NCBI RefSeq assembly: GCF_002222615.2
Contig: NZ_CP022412.2
Location: forward strand, 4,278,001 to 4,342,000
Length of the DNA stretch: 64,000 nucleotides
Origin: Bacteroides caccae
GTDB taxonomy: Bacteria; Bacteroidota; Bacteroidia; Bacteroidales; Bacteroidaceae
Direction: 5' to 3'
This document shows positions 53,230-61,827 of this stretch, piece after piece. The position numbers were made by a program, and so were the translations under genes. Under the pieces are notes generated by a model, which saw nothing but the letters and a program-made list of their open reading frames with translations, searched no databases and had not been told where the DNA came from. The number at the start of each line of letters is the position of its first letter. The first letter of the stretch is position 1.

Positions 53230-54564
53230 ATGAATGCAGCAAAGGTATTAGACGATCTGAAAAGAAGATTTCCCAATGAACCGGAGTATCATCAAGCAGT
53301 AGAAGAAGTACTTTCTACGATTGAAGAAGAATACAACAAACACCCGGAGTTTGATAAAGTAAACTTGATCGAACGTCTGTGTATTCCTGATAGAGTATAT
53401 CAGTTCCGCGTGACTTGGATGGACGACAAAGGTAACATTCAGACGAACATGGGTTACCGTGTTCAGCATAACAACGCGATTGGCCCGTACAAAGGCGGTA
53501 TCCGTTTCCATGCATCTGTAAACCTTTCTATCTTGAAGTTCCTTGCCTTTGAACAAACATTCAAAAACTCACTGACTACCCTGCCTATGGGTGGCGGTAA
53601 AGGTGGTTCCGACTTCTCTCCGCGCGGTAAGTCAAATATGGAAGTAATGCGTTTCGTACAGGCTTTCATGCTTGAATTATGGCGTCACGTGGGTCCTGAG
53701 ACTGACGTTCCTGCCGGTGACATCGGTGTTGGTGGTCGTGAAGTAGGTTTCATGTTTGGTATGTACAAGAAACTGACTCATGAATTCACCGGAACATTTA
53801 CCGGTAAAGGACGCGAATTTGGTGGTTCATTGATTCGCCCGGAAGCTACCGGTTACGGTAACATCTATTTCTTAATGGAAATGCTGAAAACTAAGGGTAC
53901 TGACTTGAAAGGCAAGACTTGCCTGATTTCCGGTTCCGGTAACGTTGCTCAATACACAGCAGAAAAAGTTCTTGAACTGGGTGGCAAAGTGCTGACCATG
54001 TCCGACTCTGACGGTTACATCTATGATCCGGATGGTATCGACCGCGAAAAGCTGGATTATATCATGGAACTGAAAAACCTCTACCGTGGTCGTATCCGCG
54101 AATATGCAGAGAAATATGGTTGCAAATATGTAGAAGGAGCTCGTCCTTGGGGCGAAAAAGCAGATATCGCCCTGCCTTCTGCCACTCAGAACGAACTTAA
54201 CGGCGACGATGCCAAGACATTGGTTGCCAACGGTGTAATTGCAGTTTCCGAAGGTGCCAACATGCCTTCTACTCCGGAAGCAATCAAAGTATTTCAGGAT
54301 GCTAAGATTCTTTATGCTCCAGGTAAAGCGGCTAATGCTGGTGGTGTATCTGTATCAGGTCTTGAAATGACTCAGAACTCTATCAAACTGAGTTGGAGTG
54401 CAGAAGAAGTTGACGAGAAACTGAAAAGCATTATGAAGAATATCCACGAAGCTTGCGTTCAGTATGGTACTGAAGCCGACGGATATGTAAACTATGTGAA
54501 AGGTGCTAACGTAGCCGGATTTATGAAGGTTGCAAAAGCAATGATGGCACAAGGTATCGTATAA
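53230..54564 (+). CDS. gdhA: NADP-specific glutamate dehydrogenase
   Basis: 444 aa, hexameric GdhA size. It aminates 2-oxoglutarate to glutamate. Motifs: GGIRFHASVNLSILKFLAFEQTFKNSLT, LPMGGGKGGSDFSPRGKS with the catalytic Lys, DVPAGDIGVGGREVGFMFG, nucleotide site CLISGSGNVAQYTAEKVLELG, and LYAPGKAANAGGVSVSGLEM. Own promoter and terminator, so monocistronic. Its hydrophobic core sequence is very close to other Bacteroides GdhA as I recall them. Confidence 0.96.
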   Translation: MNAAKVLDDLKRRFPNEPEYHQAVEEVLSTIEEEYNKHPEFDKVNLIERLCIPDRVYQFRVTWMDDKGNIQTNMGYRVQHNNAIGPYKGGIRFHASVNLSILKFLAFEQTFKNSLTTLPMGGGKGGSDFSPRGKSNMEVMRFVQAFMLELWRHVGPETDVPAGDIGVGGREVGFMFGMYKKLTHEFTGTFTGKGREFGGSLIRPEATGYGNIYFLMEMLKTKGTDLKGKTCLISGSGNVAQYTAEKVLELGGKVLTMSDSDGYIYDPDGIDREKLDYIMELKNLYRGRIREYAEKYGCKYVEGARPWGEKADIALPSATQNELNGDDAKTLVANGVIAVSEGANMPSTPEAIKVFQDAKILYAPGKAANAGGVSVSGLEMTQNSIKLSWSAEEVDEKLKSIMKNIHEACVQYGTEADGYVNYVKGANVAGFMKVAKAMMAQGIV

Positions 54565-54599
54565 TCAGCCCATAAGATATAAGTAAGCTATAGTTTATT

Positions 54600-54641
54600 A
54601 AAAACTCCCGCTTTCCTAAGGGAAAAGCGGGAGTTTTTTTA
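54600..54641 (+). terminator. Terminator of gdhA
   Basis: AAAACTCCCGCTTT (54600-54613) / AAAGCGGGAGTTTT, followed by T-rich sequence. Confidence 0.9.
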
Positions 54642-54918
54642 TACAGTCTCAAAGTATGGTTCCGTAAAAGGTTACGAACTGAACGGTTATATGGGAAATG
54701 ACAGGATTTTCCCGATATAATACAGAGACTCCATGAAAAATTTCGAATTGTTCATCAAACAGCGACATACATGTTATAAAACAAATCCAGCATACAGAAC
54801 GGGAGTTGCCATATCATTCTCACAACCCCATTTTTTCTTTTAACATTCAATGTCAATTGATATTCAACTCTTTTATCTACCTTTGCATACGAATAATCCA
54901 TTAATTCTGAATAAACAG

Positions 54919-56085
54919 ATGAAACTAAGAAATGTATCAGCCGGAATAGTCTTATGTCTGACAATGGTTTCCTGCATCCAAGATGAAGCTTTGAATGTCG
55001 AAGCAGCTATAGACGGATGCAGCGGTACTAACATCCAATTATCCACTATTAACCCTAGTAGTAAAACAGCTTCTATTTATGTATCTAAGTCTACAGACTT
55101 ATCTGCATTAGAAATTAAATTCACATTACCAGACGGAGCTAGTATAGAACCTGTTAATGCAATAGCAAATGATGCTCCTCCCAAATATGACTTTTCTACT
55201 TCACAGATCCCCATTACTCCAGAACAAACATTGGAACAGTATCAACGTAAGTTCAGAGTTACATCTGAAAGTGAAACAACTGAAGCTGTCTATACCATTA
55301 CTGTAATCAAATCTGAACTTCCTACAAATTTCCATTTCGAAAACTTAGTAGATGGAAGTTCCGATTACCATGAACTTTATGAATTTAATCAGCAACAAGG
55401 AGAAACGCTCCAATGGGCGAGTGGAAATCCGGGCTTCAAACTTACCGGTATGGCAAAGTCCCCCTTTGATTACCCAACTTTACAAACTGAAGGTTATATA
55501 GGTAAAGGTATTCGACTAGAGACAAAGAGTACAGGAGATTTTGGCGAAAAAGTTAAGATGCCAATTGCAGCAGGTAACCTTTTCATCGGTACATTCATAG
55601 TAAAAGATGCATTAAGAGATGCCAAAGCTGCTACAAAATTCGGATTCCCATTTTTCAAACATCCAAAAACATTAAAAGGATATTATAAATTTCAACCTGG
55701 CACTGTTTATATTTCGGGCACTGATGAAAACCGAAAGCCTATAATAGATCCTTCAATGGAAGGAAAGGATAAAGGTGATATATATGCCGTCTTATACGAA
55801 GCTGACGATGTGGAAGATTTCCTTGATGGATATAATTCCCTAAATTCCAATAAGATTATAGCTCTTGCAAGAATTCCGTCAATAGAAAAGACGAGTGAGT
55901 GGAAACAGTTTGAATTACCTTTTGAATATAAAAAAGCAATAGATGAATCAGCTCTCAAGGAAGGTAAATACAAACTCGCTGTTGTATTCTCTTCCAGCAT
56001 AAATGGAGCAGAATTTAAAGGTTCAGTAGGAAGTACTTTGTGGATAGACGAGGTAACTATTCAGTGTAAAGAAGACAACGAATAA
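54919..56085 (+). CDS. PCMD-domain lipoprotein (putative carbohydrate metabolism domain)
   Basis: 388 aa from MKLRNVSAGIVLCLTMVSC (54919), an SPII signal with Cys 19. An N-terminal Ig-like domain (about 40-125, ASIYVSKSTDLSALEIKFTL) is followed by a PCMD module (about 150-388): PTNFHFENLVDG, ATKFGFPFFKHPKTLKGYYKFQPG, GDIYAVLYEADD, 'YKLAVVFSSSINGAEFKGSV' and STLWIDEVTIQC. PCMD lipoproteins are surface proteins of Bacteroidota, often near glycan loci. It is 22 bp before an outer-membrane barrel gene. TACCTTTG at 54878-54885 is the -7 element. Confidence 0.82.
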   Translation: MKLRNVSAGIVLCLTMVSCIQDEALNVEAAIDGCSGTNIQLSTINPSSKTASIYVSKSTDLSALEIKFTLPDGASIEPVNAIANDAPPKYDFSTSQIPITPEQTLEQYQRKFRVTSESETTEAVYTITVIKSELPTNFHFENLVDGSSDYHELYEFNQQQGETLQWASGNPGFKLTGMAKSPFDYPTLQTEGYIGKGIRLETKSTGDFGEKVKMPIAAGNLFIGTFIVKDALRDAKAATKFGFPFFKHPKTLKGYYKFQPGTVYISGTDENRKPIIDPSMEGKDKGDIYAVLYEADDVEDFLDGYNSLNSNKIIALARIPSIEKTSEWKQFELPFEYKKAIDESALKEGKYKLAVVFSSSINGAEFKGSVGSTLWIDEVTIQCKEDNE

Positions 56086-56107
56086 TAACTTAAAAAGTAA
56101 TTTATAT

Positions 56108-56890
56108 ATGAATAAATATATATTGGCTAGTATTGTTATCCTTTTTTGCAGTATCAGCCAAATCAATGCACAATCGTCCGAACACAAAGGACTACTATGG
56201 TCTTCTCTTCATGGACTAGACTATCAATTCAAAGCAGGTGTAAATATCGGTGGGACATCTCCTCTTCCCCTTCCCGAAGAAATCAGAAGCATCGAAAGCT
56301 ATTCTCCCGGACTTGCTATTACTCTGGAAGGTAATGTAACAAAATGGATAGATGTCCAAAAGAAATGGGGAGTTAGTTTAGGAGTACGTCTTGCTAACAA
56401 AAACATGACTACCGAGGCTCTAGTGAAAAACTATGGTATGGAAATATTCAACGACATAGGCGGAAAAGTAGAAGGACTTTGGACAGGAGGAGTCAAGACT
56501 AAAGTCAAAATGTCTCTTTTGACAATACCCATATTAGCCAACTACAAAATCAGTGATCGCTGGAAATTGGTTGCGGGGCCTTATCTATCATATATGATGG
56601 ATGGTGATTTCTCTGGACATGTTTACGAGGGCCATCTCCGCTCCCCGGATGCTACTGGTAGCCGCGTTAATTTCGAGGGTGATAATATAGCAACTTATGA
56701 TTTCTCTAGCAGTCTACGCAAATTTCAATGGGGATTACAGCTAGGCGGAGAGTGGAAAGCCTATAAACACCTAAATGTGTACGCTGACCTAACATGGGGA
56801 CTAAACGATATTTTCAAGAAAGACTTTACTACAATTTCGTTTGCTATGTATCCTATTTATTTGAATATAGGATTTGGATATGCATTCTAA
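56108..56890 (+). CDS. Outer-membrane beta-barrel protein
   Basis: 260 aa. Signal peptide about 1-21 (ISQINAQ). Alternating amphipathic strands typical of an OMP_b-brl/PorT-like barrel: FKAGVNIGGTSPLP, KWGVSLGVRLANKNM, LLTIPILANYKISDRWKLVAGPYLSYMMDG, and QWGLQLGGEWKAYKHLNVYADLTWGL, ending LNIGFGYAF with a C-terminal Phe. It is co-transcribed with the PCMD lipoprotein, so the two probably work together at the outer membrane. Confidence 0.82.
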   Translation: MNKYILASIVILFCSISQINAQSSEHKGLLWSSLHGLDYQFKAGVNIGGTSPLPLPEEIRSIESYSPGLAITLEGNVTKWIDVQKKWGVSLGVRLANKNMTTEALVKNYGMEIFNDIGGKVEGLWTGGVKTKVKMSLLTIPILANYKISDRWKLVAGPYLSYMMDGDFSGHVYEGHLRSPDATGSRVNFEGDNIATYDFSSSLRKFQWGLQLGGEWKAYKHLNVYADLTWGLNDIFKKDFTTISFAMYPIYLNIGFGYAF

Positions 56891-57301
56891 AGATAAGTAC
56901 ACAGGGAATCTCCTATGTAAAACCGAAATATTATTTTAAGAGAGTATACAAAAAGAGGCTGTCTCAAAATAGAAAAATTGGATAGACTTACTTATAATCT
57001 ATAAGTTACGATATAAAAATCTCCTGTTTTAGCTTTCATCTATCTTAATGATATGGCTAAAACCAGGAGATTTTTTACTTTTAAGTTTCAATCTATAAGA
57101 TTTTTGCTTTAGCAATTCTATTTTGAGACAGCCTCTTTTTAGTTTAGTTTTCAAGCGAAAGGAAGCTATATTTAATTTAACAAAAGAAAACCTCCAACAG
57201 AAAAAATTATTCAGTAGGAAAGGAATATATTTATAATTTCACTCATTACCGTACGGAGACGAATGAAATGCTATAATAGTTTGCAACATTGCTTTTGCAG
57301 C
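56891..57301. other. Gap containing a MITE
   Basis: 411 bp. It contains the MITE-like element at 56950-57140; the rest is AT-rich and shows nothing recognisable. Confidence 0.5.
56950..57140. mobile_element. MITE-like element, 191 bp, perfect 25-bp terminal inverted repeats
   Basis: Left end 56950-56974 (starts AAAAAGAGGCTGTCTCAAAA) and right end 57116-57140 are perfect reverse complements. There is no ORF inside. An inner inverted repeat (57016-57033 and 57056-57074, one bulged base) ends in T6 and can act as a terminator for the plus-strand barrel gene. The ends resemble those of a larger Bacteroides IS (GAGGCTGTCTCAAAA type) that I recall as IS1182-related. No clear target duplication. 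Confidence 0.75.
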
Positions 57302-58140
57302 CTATAACTCTTTGATTTCATCAAGAGACAGTCCTGTGTATTTGGATATGAAATCAACCGCTAATCCGTCCGACTTCATTTTTCGGGCAACTTCAAACTT
57401 CTCTTGCTCGATACTTTTTTCAATCCTCTGCGTTCCGCACTGTTATACAACGTCTTTTCCACGCTGATAATGTCCCAAAAATTTTCATATCCCAGCAGTT
57501 GCGCATCGGTAAAAGCTGATTCCTCCAATGCATTAATAGCTTTTTTCACTTCCGGATTATCTATCAAATCTTCGGGCACTTCGCGAGTGTTTTCGTTGAT
57601 TTCGGTCAGATAGCGTAACCACAACACTTGCATCTTCTTTTCACTATATGTATGCGGGCTGAACTTGGGTAGTTCTACGAATATCAAATGCAGGCCATCA
57701 ATCACTCTATCGGTATTCTCTTCATGAACCAGACGATAATAGTGATAGAAAACCGGTAATTCAGATTCAAACATTTCGTTCACTAGATTGAGCGAATACA
57801 CAGGTTGAAGCAGTTCATATTACTCGCCCGAATTGATTTGGCGTACGTATGCTTTGGAAGCATTGAGCAATACACGCTGCTTGAATTCCAGAGACCAGAT
57901 CATCTGCATCTCAGCAATAAACTACTGCCTTCCGAACTTATCCTTGCAACGCACGTCCACAATGCTGTTTTTACGCAATGGATTATCCGGCACAATTTCG
58001 GCAGGAAGATATTCAATATCAGTAATCTCCTGACCGACAGAAATGGGAAGCAAGGCGTTAAGCAAGCTCATCACTAAATCGGGATGCTCACCAAATACAC
58101 GTTTAAAAGTCAAGTCCGCCTTTGGATCTAAGTATTTCAT
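57302..58140 (-). pseudogene. Rpn-family recombination-promoting nuclease, inactivated
   Basis: Begins MKYLDPKADLTFKRVFGEHP (58140). The frame reads through two in-frame stops: TAG after CKDKFGRQ (then FIAEMQMIWSLEFKQRVLLN) and TAA after RQINSGE (then YELLQPVYSLNLVNEM). Near the end a one-base shift is needed to continue with IEQEKFEVARKMKSDGLAVD to the stop at 57302. The family is the PDDEXK nuclease/transposase type (Rpn). Two nonsense codons and a frameshift mean no full protein. Confidence 0.88.
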
Positions 58141-58496
58141 AATCTCATTATTTCTTTTTTAGACATACAAAAATAAAGTTTATTTTTCTAATAAAAGAGA
58201 AGAAAGGAGATATTTGCCCCGATAGGGCACGGCTTTTTCATTTAAGAAATATTGTTCATCGCTTGTTATTGTAGTAAAAATCCTACTGCGCAGCGATGCG
58301 GAAACACCGCCTTAGGTGTTTCTTCTTATCGTTCATTTTTGACGGGATACTATCTCCTTGTGTTGATGGTTTGAATTATCTGCATATTTGGAAGAAATGA
58401 AAAATGTTATCTTATATTACTTCGTAAACGAATGCACTTTTCGATGCTCCTCTATTCTATAATACAGTTTTCTCTATTTTTACAACCAGCTATTCC

Positions 58497-58575
58497 GCTA
58501 TTAATAAACTTGATTTCTGTTTATAATAAACTTTTGGATAGTTTATTATAAACGGTATCCGAATTTATTAAAAAC
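58497..58575. repeat. 22-bp-phased palindrome array 3 (core GTTTAT/ATAAAC)
   Basis: 13-bp units start at 58497 (GCTATTAATAAAC), 58519 (GTTTATAATAAAC), 58541 (GTTTATTATAAAC) and 58563 (ATTTATTAAAAAC), each 22 bp from the next. The two central units are perfect odd palindromes and exact reverse complements of each other. Weaker traces may extend left to about 58453. Confidence 0.8.
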
Positions 58576-58624
58576 TATTTTTCCCGTTTTTCGGAAATGG
58601 ATTAAATGTTTAAAGTAAAAATAT

Positions 58625-58755
58625 AAACAAAATAGGGCAATAATCGTTAGACTATTACCCTATATCATATCTATCCTGATACTAAAATATATCAGTCGGA
58701 ATGTTATTTATGTATCTATTGTTCTTATATTTCTCATACTGTTTATCACTTTTAT
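58625..58755 (-). ncRNA. Candidate small RNA
   Basis: Minus-strand -7 element TATCTTTG (58761-58768) with TTGA 19 bp upstream (58788-58791). About 95 nt downstream comes a strong hairpin with 12-bp arms (58634-58645 and 58650-58661, AGGGTAATAGTC / GATTATTGCCCT on the minus strand, two G-U) and then a T-rich stretch. There is no ORF of note. It is independent of the PCMD gene, which has its own terminator. Confidence 0.5.
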
Positions 58756-59041
58756 TTTTTCAAAGATACAAAATAAAAAGTCGTTTGTCAAGTATTTCAG
58801 AAGAAAAGCAGACTATTCATGCACGGCTGAGATAATAAGGGGCTATCAGTAAGCTTCACTAACGTGTTGCATTTTCTGGCTCAAAAAGGAGAAAAATTCA
58901 GATTTGAGATATTCGTAAATCAGTGATTATCAATAACGGGAATTCCTCTCATGCCGCATTGGCATGGATGGGGGAATCGAACGACTAATTCAAAGCTTAA
59001 ATGAAAAAGCCGTGCCGATAGGGTACACATTATCTTATAAA

Positions 59042-59078
59042 AAAAGCCGGAATGCATTCTACATTCCGGCTTTTTTTA
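59042..59078 (-). terminator. Terminator of the PCMD lipoprotein gene
   Basis: AAAGCCGGAATG / CATTCCGGCTTT with a short loop. Runs of A and T on either side make it work in both directions; on the minus strand it ends the gene at 59095. Confidence 0.88.
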
Positions 59079-59094
59079 TAAGATATGAATTGAT

Positions 59095-60687
59095 TTATTT
59101 TTTATATATTACTTCTATATCATCTACCCATAATTTACTCTCTGGAGCTCCCCAAAATTTATCTCCTTCTTTACTAGATGAACAAACAATAGCAAAACGA
59201 TATTTCTGATTTATATCAAACTCTGCGTCACCATAATCTAAAGTTATAGTAAATTCTTTCCATTGTCCGTCAGTACTTCCTCCTTCAACTCCTCCTTTTG
59301 CTACAACACGACTAGAAGTATAAAAATTATTATCACCAGATTCTCCTGTCAGATAATCTGAAAAACCAGTCTCATCATATTCTTCTGTAGTATATAAAGA
59401 TACCTTTATAGAATATTGATCAGCATATTCACCTTTAGATACATCTATGGTAGCTTTATCAGTTGCATCTGATTCACATGTATAGAAATCCTTACCTGAT
59501 TCATATTTATACCATCCCTTTACTGCAACTGGTCTTCCTAAAGAATTATTAAATTGATTACCAAATTTTGTACTATTCAGAGTATTACCCGCATTAGTAC
59601 TCCATGTCCCTAGAAATAGAGAGCCTGTTGTTATTGTAGGTATCAAACCTCCAACACCACCTTTGGAATTTATAGTTCTAAGTAATGCACTCTTACCATT
59701 ATGACCTTCACTTTCTTCAGTAACTAACCAACCACTTACTCCTAACATAGGTTTAAACATTCCCATTTCTACTATGCCATAATTACTTGTACACCATCCT
59801 GTTGGAGTAGTAAAGGTTTCCTCATTCCCCAACATCGGTTTATGTGTAACAGGATCCCACTCTTCAAAATCATAACTAACTACAAAAGCACGTCCTGAAA
59901 TAGAAGCCGTATAAATTTTAGAACTTCCATCTTCAGCTACGACAGTAAAAATAGCCTTATTTGAAGAAAAATCCACAGTTGCACCACTTGCAGGTGTTAC
60001 AGTTGCTTTAGCAGAAACTTCAATAGTAGGCACCAATTTCTTCAAATCATCTGTTGTTACATCTTTTAAAACCTCAAAAACAATAGTCCCGTCTTCTTCA
60101 TTGACTATTGGTTCTGAAAAAACGACAGCATTAGCTTCAACAGATTTATCAAAAGTAAAACTCAAAATTTTAGCCTCAGTACTTTCTGTTCCAGCCAACT
60201 TAGTTCCCTTATAATCAACCTTAACCTGCAATGTTCCACCACCAACTTTAACGTCGACAATCATTGCAAGATTTCCACTACCAATAGTACCGGAAACCGC
60301 TACATCACAGTCTCCTACTAAAAGAGTCATCTTTTGATTACCAGAAAACTTATAAGAAGTACCTTCTACCGTTACAGGACAGTTTTCCACAGCAATAGTA
60401 CCAAGATTAAGTTCCTCACTACCTAAAAAGAAAACAAAATCTCTCAATTCTAATTTAACAGCAGTATCAGAAGCCTTAGTTACATAGACTTTTTGGGATA
60501 AACCGGAAGCTATTGGATCTGGCACGCCAACATAATATACATCCATTGTCCCTTTATAATCACCTGCTATCTCTTGCTCAATAGGAATAACTGTCGGAGT
60601 ATCATCACCATCGTCATCACTACAAGATGTAAACAATGTCACTGTACACAATACAGCAAACAGATAATAAAATAATCTCTTGTTCAT
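59095..60687 (-). CDS. PCMD-domain lipoprotein with calycin-like N-terminal domain
   Basis: 530 aa. SPII signal ending LFTSC (Cys about 21), then an Asp-rich spacer (SDDDGDD). A beta-rich domain at about 35-165 (AGDYKGTMDVYYVG, SYKFSGNQKMTLLVGDCDVAVSGTI) fits calycin-like repeats. An Ig-like domain follows (about 175-270, AKILSFTFDKSVEAN...VVAEDGSSKIYTASISG), then a PCMD module (about 275-530), ending WGAPESKLWVDDIEVIYKK. It is a paralogue of the gene at 54919. Surface location and glycan binding are inferred. Confidence 0.85.
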   Translation of the reverse strand: MNKRLFYYLFAVLCTVTLFTSCSDDDGDDTPTVIPIEQEIAGDYKGTMDVYYVGVPDPIASGLSQKVYVTKASDTAVKLELRDFVFFLGSEELNLGTIAVENCPVTVEGTSYKFSGNQKMTLLVGDCDVAVSGTIGSGNLAMIVDVKVGGGTLQVKVDYKGTKLAGTESTEAKILSFTFDKSVEANAVVFSEPIVNEEDGTIVFEVLKDVTTDDLKKLVPTIEVSAKATVTPASGATVDFSSNKAIFTVVAEDGSSKIYTASISGRAFVVSYDFEEWDPVTHKPMLGNEETFTTPTGWCTSNYGIVEMGMFKPMLGVSGWLVTEESEGHNGKSALLRTINSKGGVGGLIPTITTGSLFLGTWSTNAGNTLNSTKFGNQFNNSLGRPVAVKGWYKYESGKDFYTCESDATDKATIDVSKGEYADQYSIKVSLYTTEEYDETGFSDYLTGESGDNNFYTSSRVVAKGGVEGGSTDGQWKEFTITLDYGDAEFDINQKYRFAIVCSSSKEGDKFWGAPESKLWVDDIEVIYKK

Positions 60688-60952
60688 TTCTAAATTCTCT
60701 TTTTAATTAATAAAAGCAAATGCGTGATATTCCCATCGCACACAAATGCCAAAATTTCACAGGCGCAAAGTAACTATTATTTTCACACACCTGCAAGGTC
60801 TATTTTTCTTGTTTCTGTTCTATTTTTAAAGAAAAGCGCCTAAAATATCTTATAAGATACCGTTTTACGAGTCAAAATTATAATTTTTGAAAAGAAAAAC
60901 AGCCCATTAATCATAATCCATATATCTTTGTATAAAGTAAAAAGTGTGAGAA

Positions 60953-61798
60953 ATGAAAGAACTACCCAAAATAGATTTACCCGAAGAATGGCTCATAGGT
61001 ACAGGAGTAAACAAGGCATTGCTTAGCTTGTATACCAACTTTCCTTGCCGACTGAAATCGGAAATATTCGTGCTATGCATGGAGGGAGAAATCGAAGCCT
61101 CGGTCAATCTAAATCGCATAACAGTACGGGCTAATGACTTCGTTACAATTATGCCCGGAAGTATTCTTCAGATACACAGTGTCAATGGAGAACCGATACT
61201 TTATTTCGGAGGCTTCTCATCAAAATACATAGAGCAAGCCAATTTACTTCCTTCGGCTATCAACACCCTATTTATAACGATAGGTCGACCGGTTATTTCA
61301 TTAAAGCCGGAAGGAGCCAAACTACTGGCAGAATACTTTCAATTCTTGATAAAGCTATATGATTTTTTCGACGAATCAACCCGCAAAGGAATTACTCCGC
61401 ACTTGTATAATAATATACATACCGGAATAGCTGCCATGTATAACAACCAGCTACAAAACACGAAAGAGTATTCGTCTAAAAGCGAGTTAATCTACAAAAA
61501 CTTCACTCAACTGGTGATACAAAATTACAATAAGACGCGCAATGTAGCATGGTATGCCGAGAAACTCAAAATATCAAATATTCACCTCTGTACTACTGTA
61601 AAGAAAGTGACAGGAAACACCTGTGTCGAAATCATCTCACACATGGTAATTATGGATGCCAAATCACAACTGAAATCGACCAATATCCCCATCCAGGAAA
61701 TTTCCAACTCACTCAATTTCGCCAACACATCATTCTTCGGCAAATACTTCAAACGATATGTTGGCATGAGTCCATTAGCATATAGGAATAGCGGATAA
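60953..61798 (+). CDS. AraC-family transcriptional regulator
   Basis: 281 aa. N-terminal cupin-like sensor (about 1-170: FVLCMEGEIEASVNLNRITV, FVTIMPGSILQIHSVNGEPI). C-terminal AraC HTH pair (about 180-281: VAWYAEKLKISNIHLCTTVKKVTG, IPIQEISNSLNFANTSFFGKYFKRYVGMSPLAYR). It is divergent from the PCMD lipoprotein gene, so control of that gene is possible. The ligand is unknown. Confidence 0.88.
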   Translation: MKELPKIDLPEEWLIGTGVNKALLSLYTNFPCRLKSEIFVLCMEGEIEASVNLNRITVRANDFVTIMPGSILQIHSVNGEPILYFGGFSSKYIEQANLLPSAINTLFITIGRPVISLKPEGAKLLAEYFQFLIKLYDFFDESTRKGITPHLYNNIHTGIAAMYNNQLQNTKEYSSKSELIYKNFTQLVIQNYNKTRNVAWYAEKLKISNIHLCTTVKKVTGNTCVEIISHMVIMDAKSQLKSTNIPIQEISNSLNFANTSFFGKYFKRYVGMSPLAYRNSG

Positions 61799-61827
61799 AC
61801 AACATCGGTCTTAATTAACAGAATCAA

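Larger units (their letters stand above)
58226..59016. repeat. 21-bp perfect inverted repeat with 749 bp between arms
   Basis: GGCACGGCTTTTTCATTTAA (58226-58245, plus G at 58246) is the exact reverse complement of 58996-59016. The sequences next to both arms also share GATAGGG. The arms enclose the palindrome array and the candidate small RNA. This could be the trace of an inverted duplication or a mobile element. Confidence 0.7.
58141..59094. other. 954 bp intergenic region with several repeat features
   Basis: No credible ORF. Contents in order: one arm of a 21-bp inverted repeat (58226-58246), a hairpin GAAACACC/GGTGTTTC (58301-58322), the 22-bp-phased palindrome array (58497-58575), a predicted minus-strand small RNA (58625-58755), the second arm of the 21-bp inverted repeat (58996-59016), and the terminator of the PCMD gene (59042-59078). 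Confidence 0.6.

Noticed and set aside
58964..59209. Plus-strand ORF of 81 codons near 59 kb
   Set aside because: It spans a terminator hairpin and the 3' end of the opposite gene; shadow.
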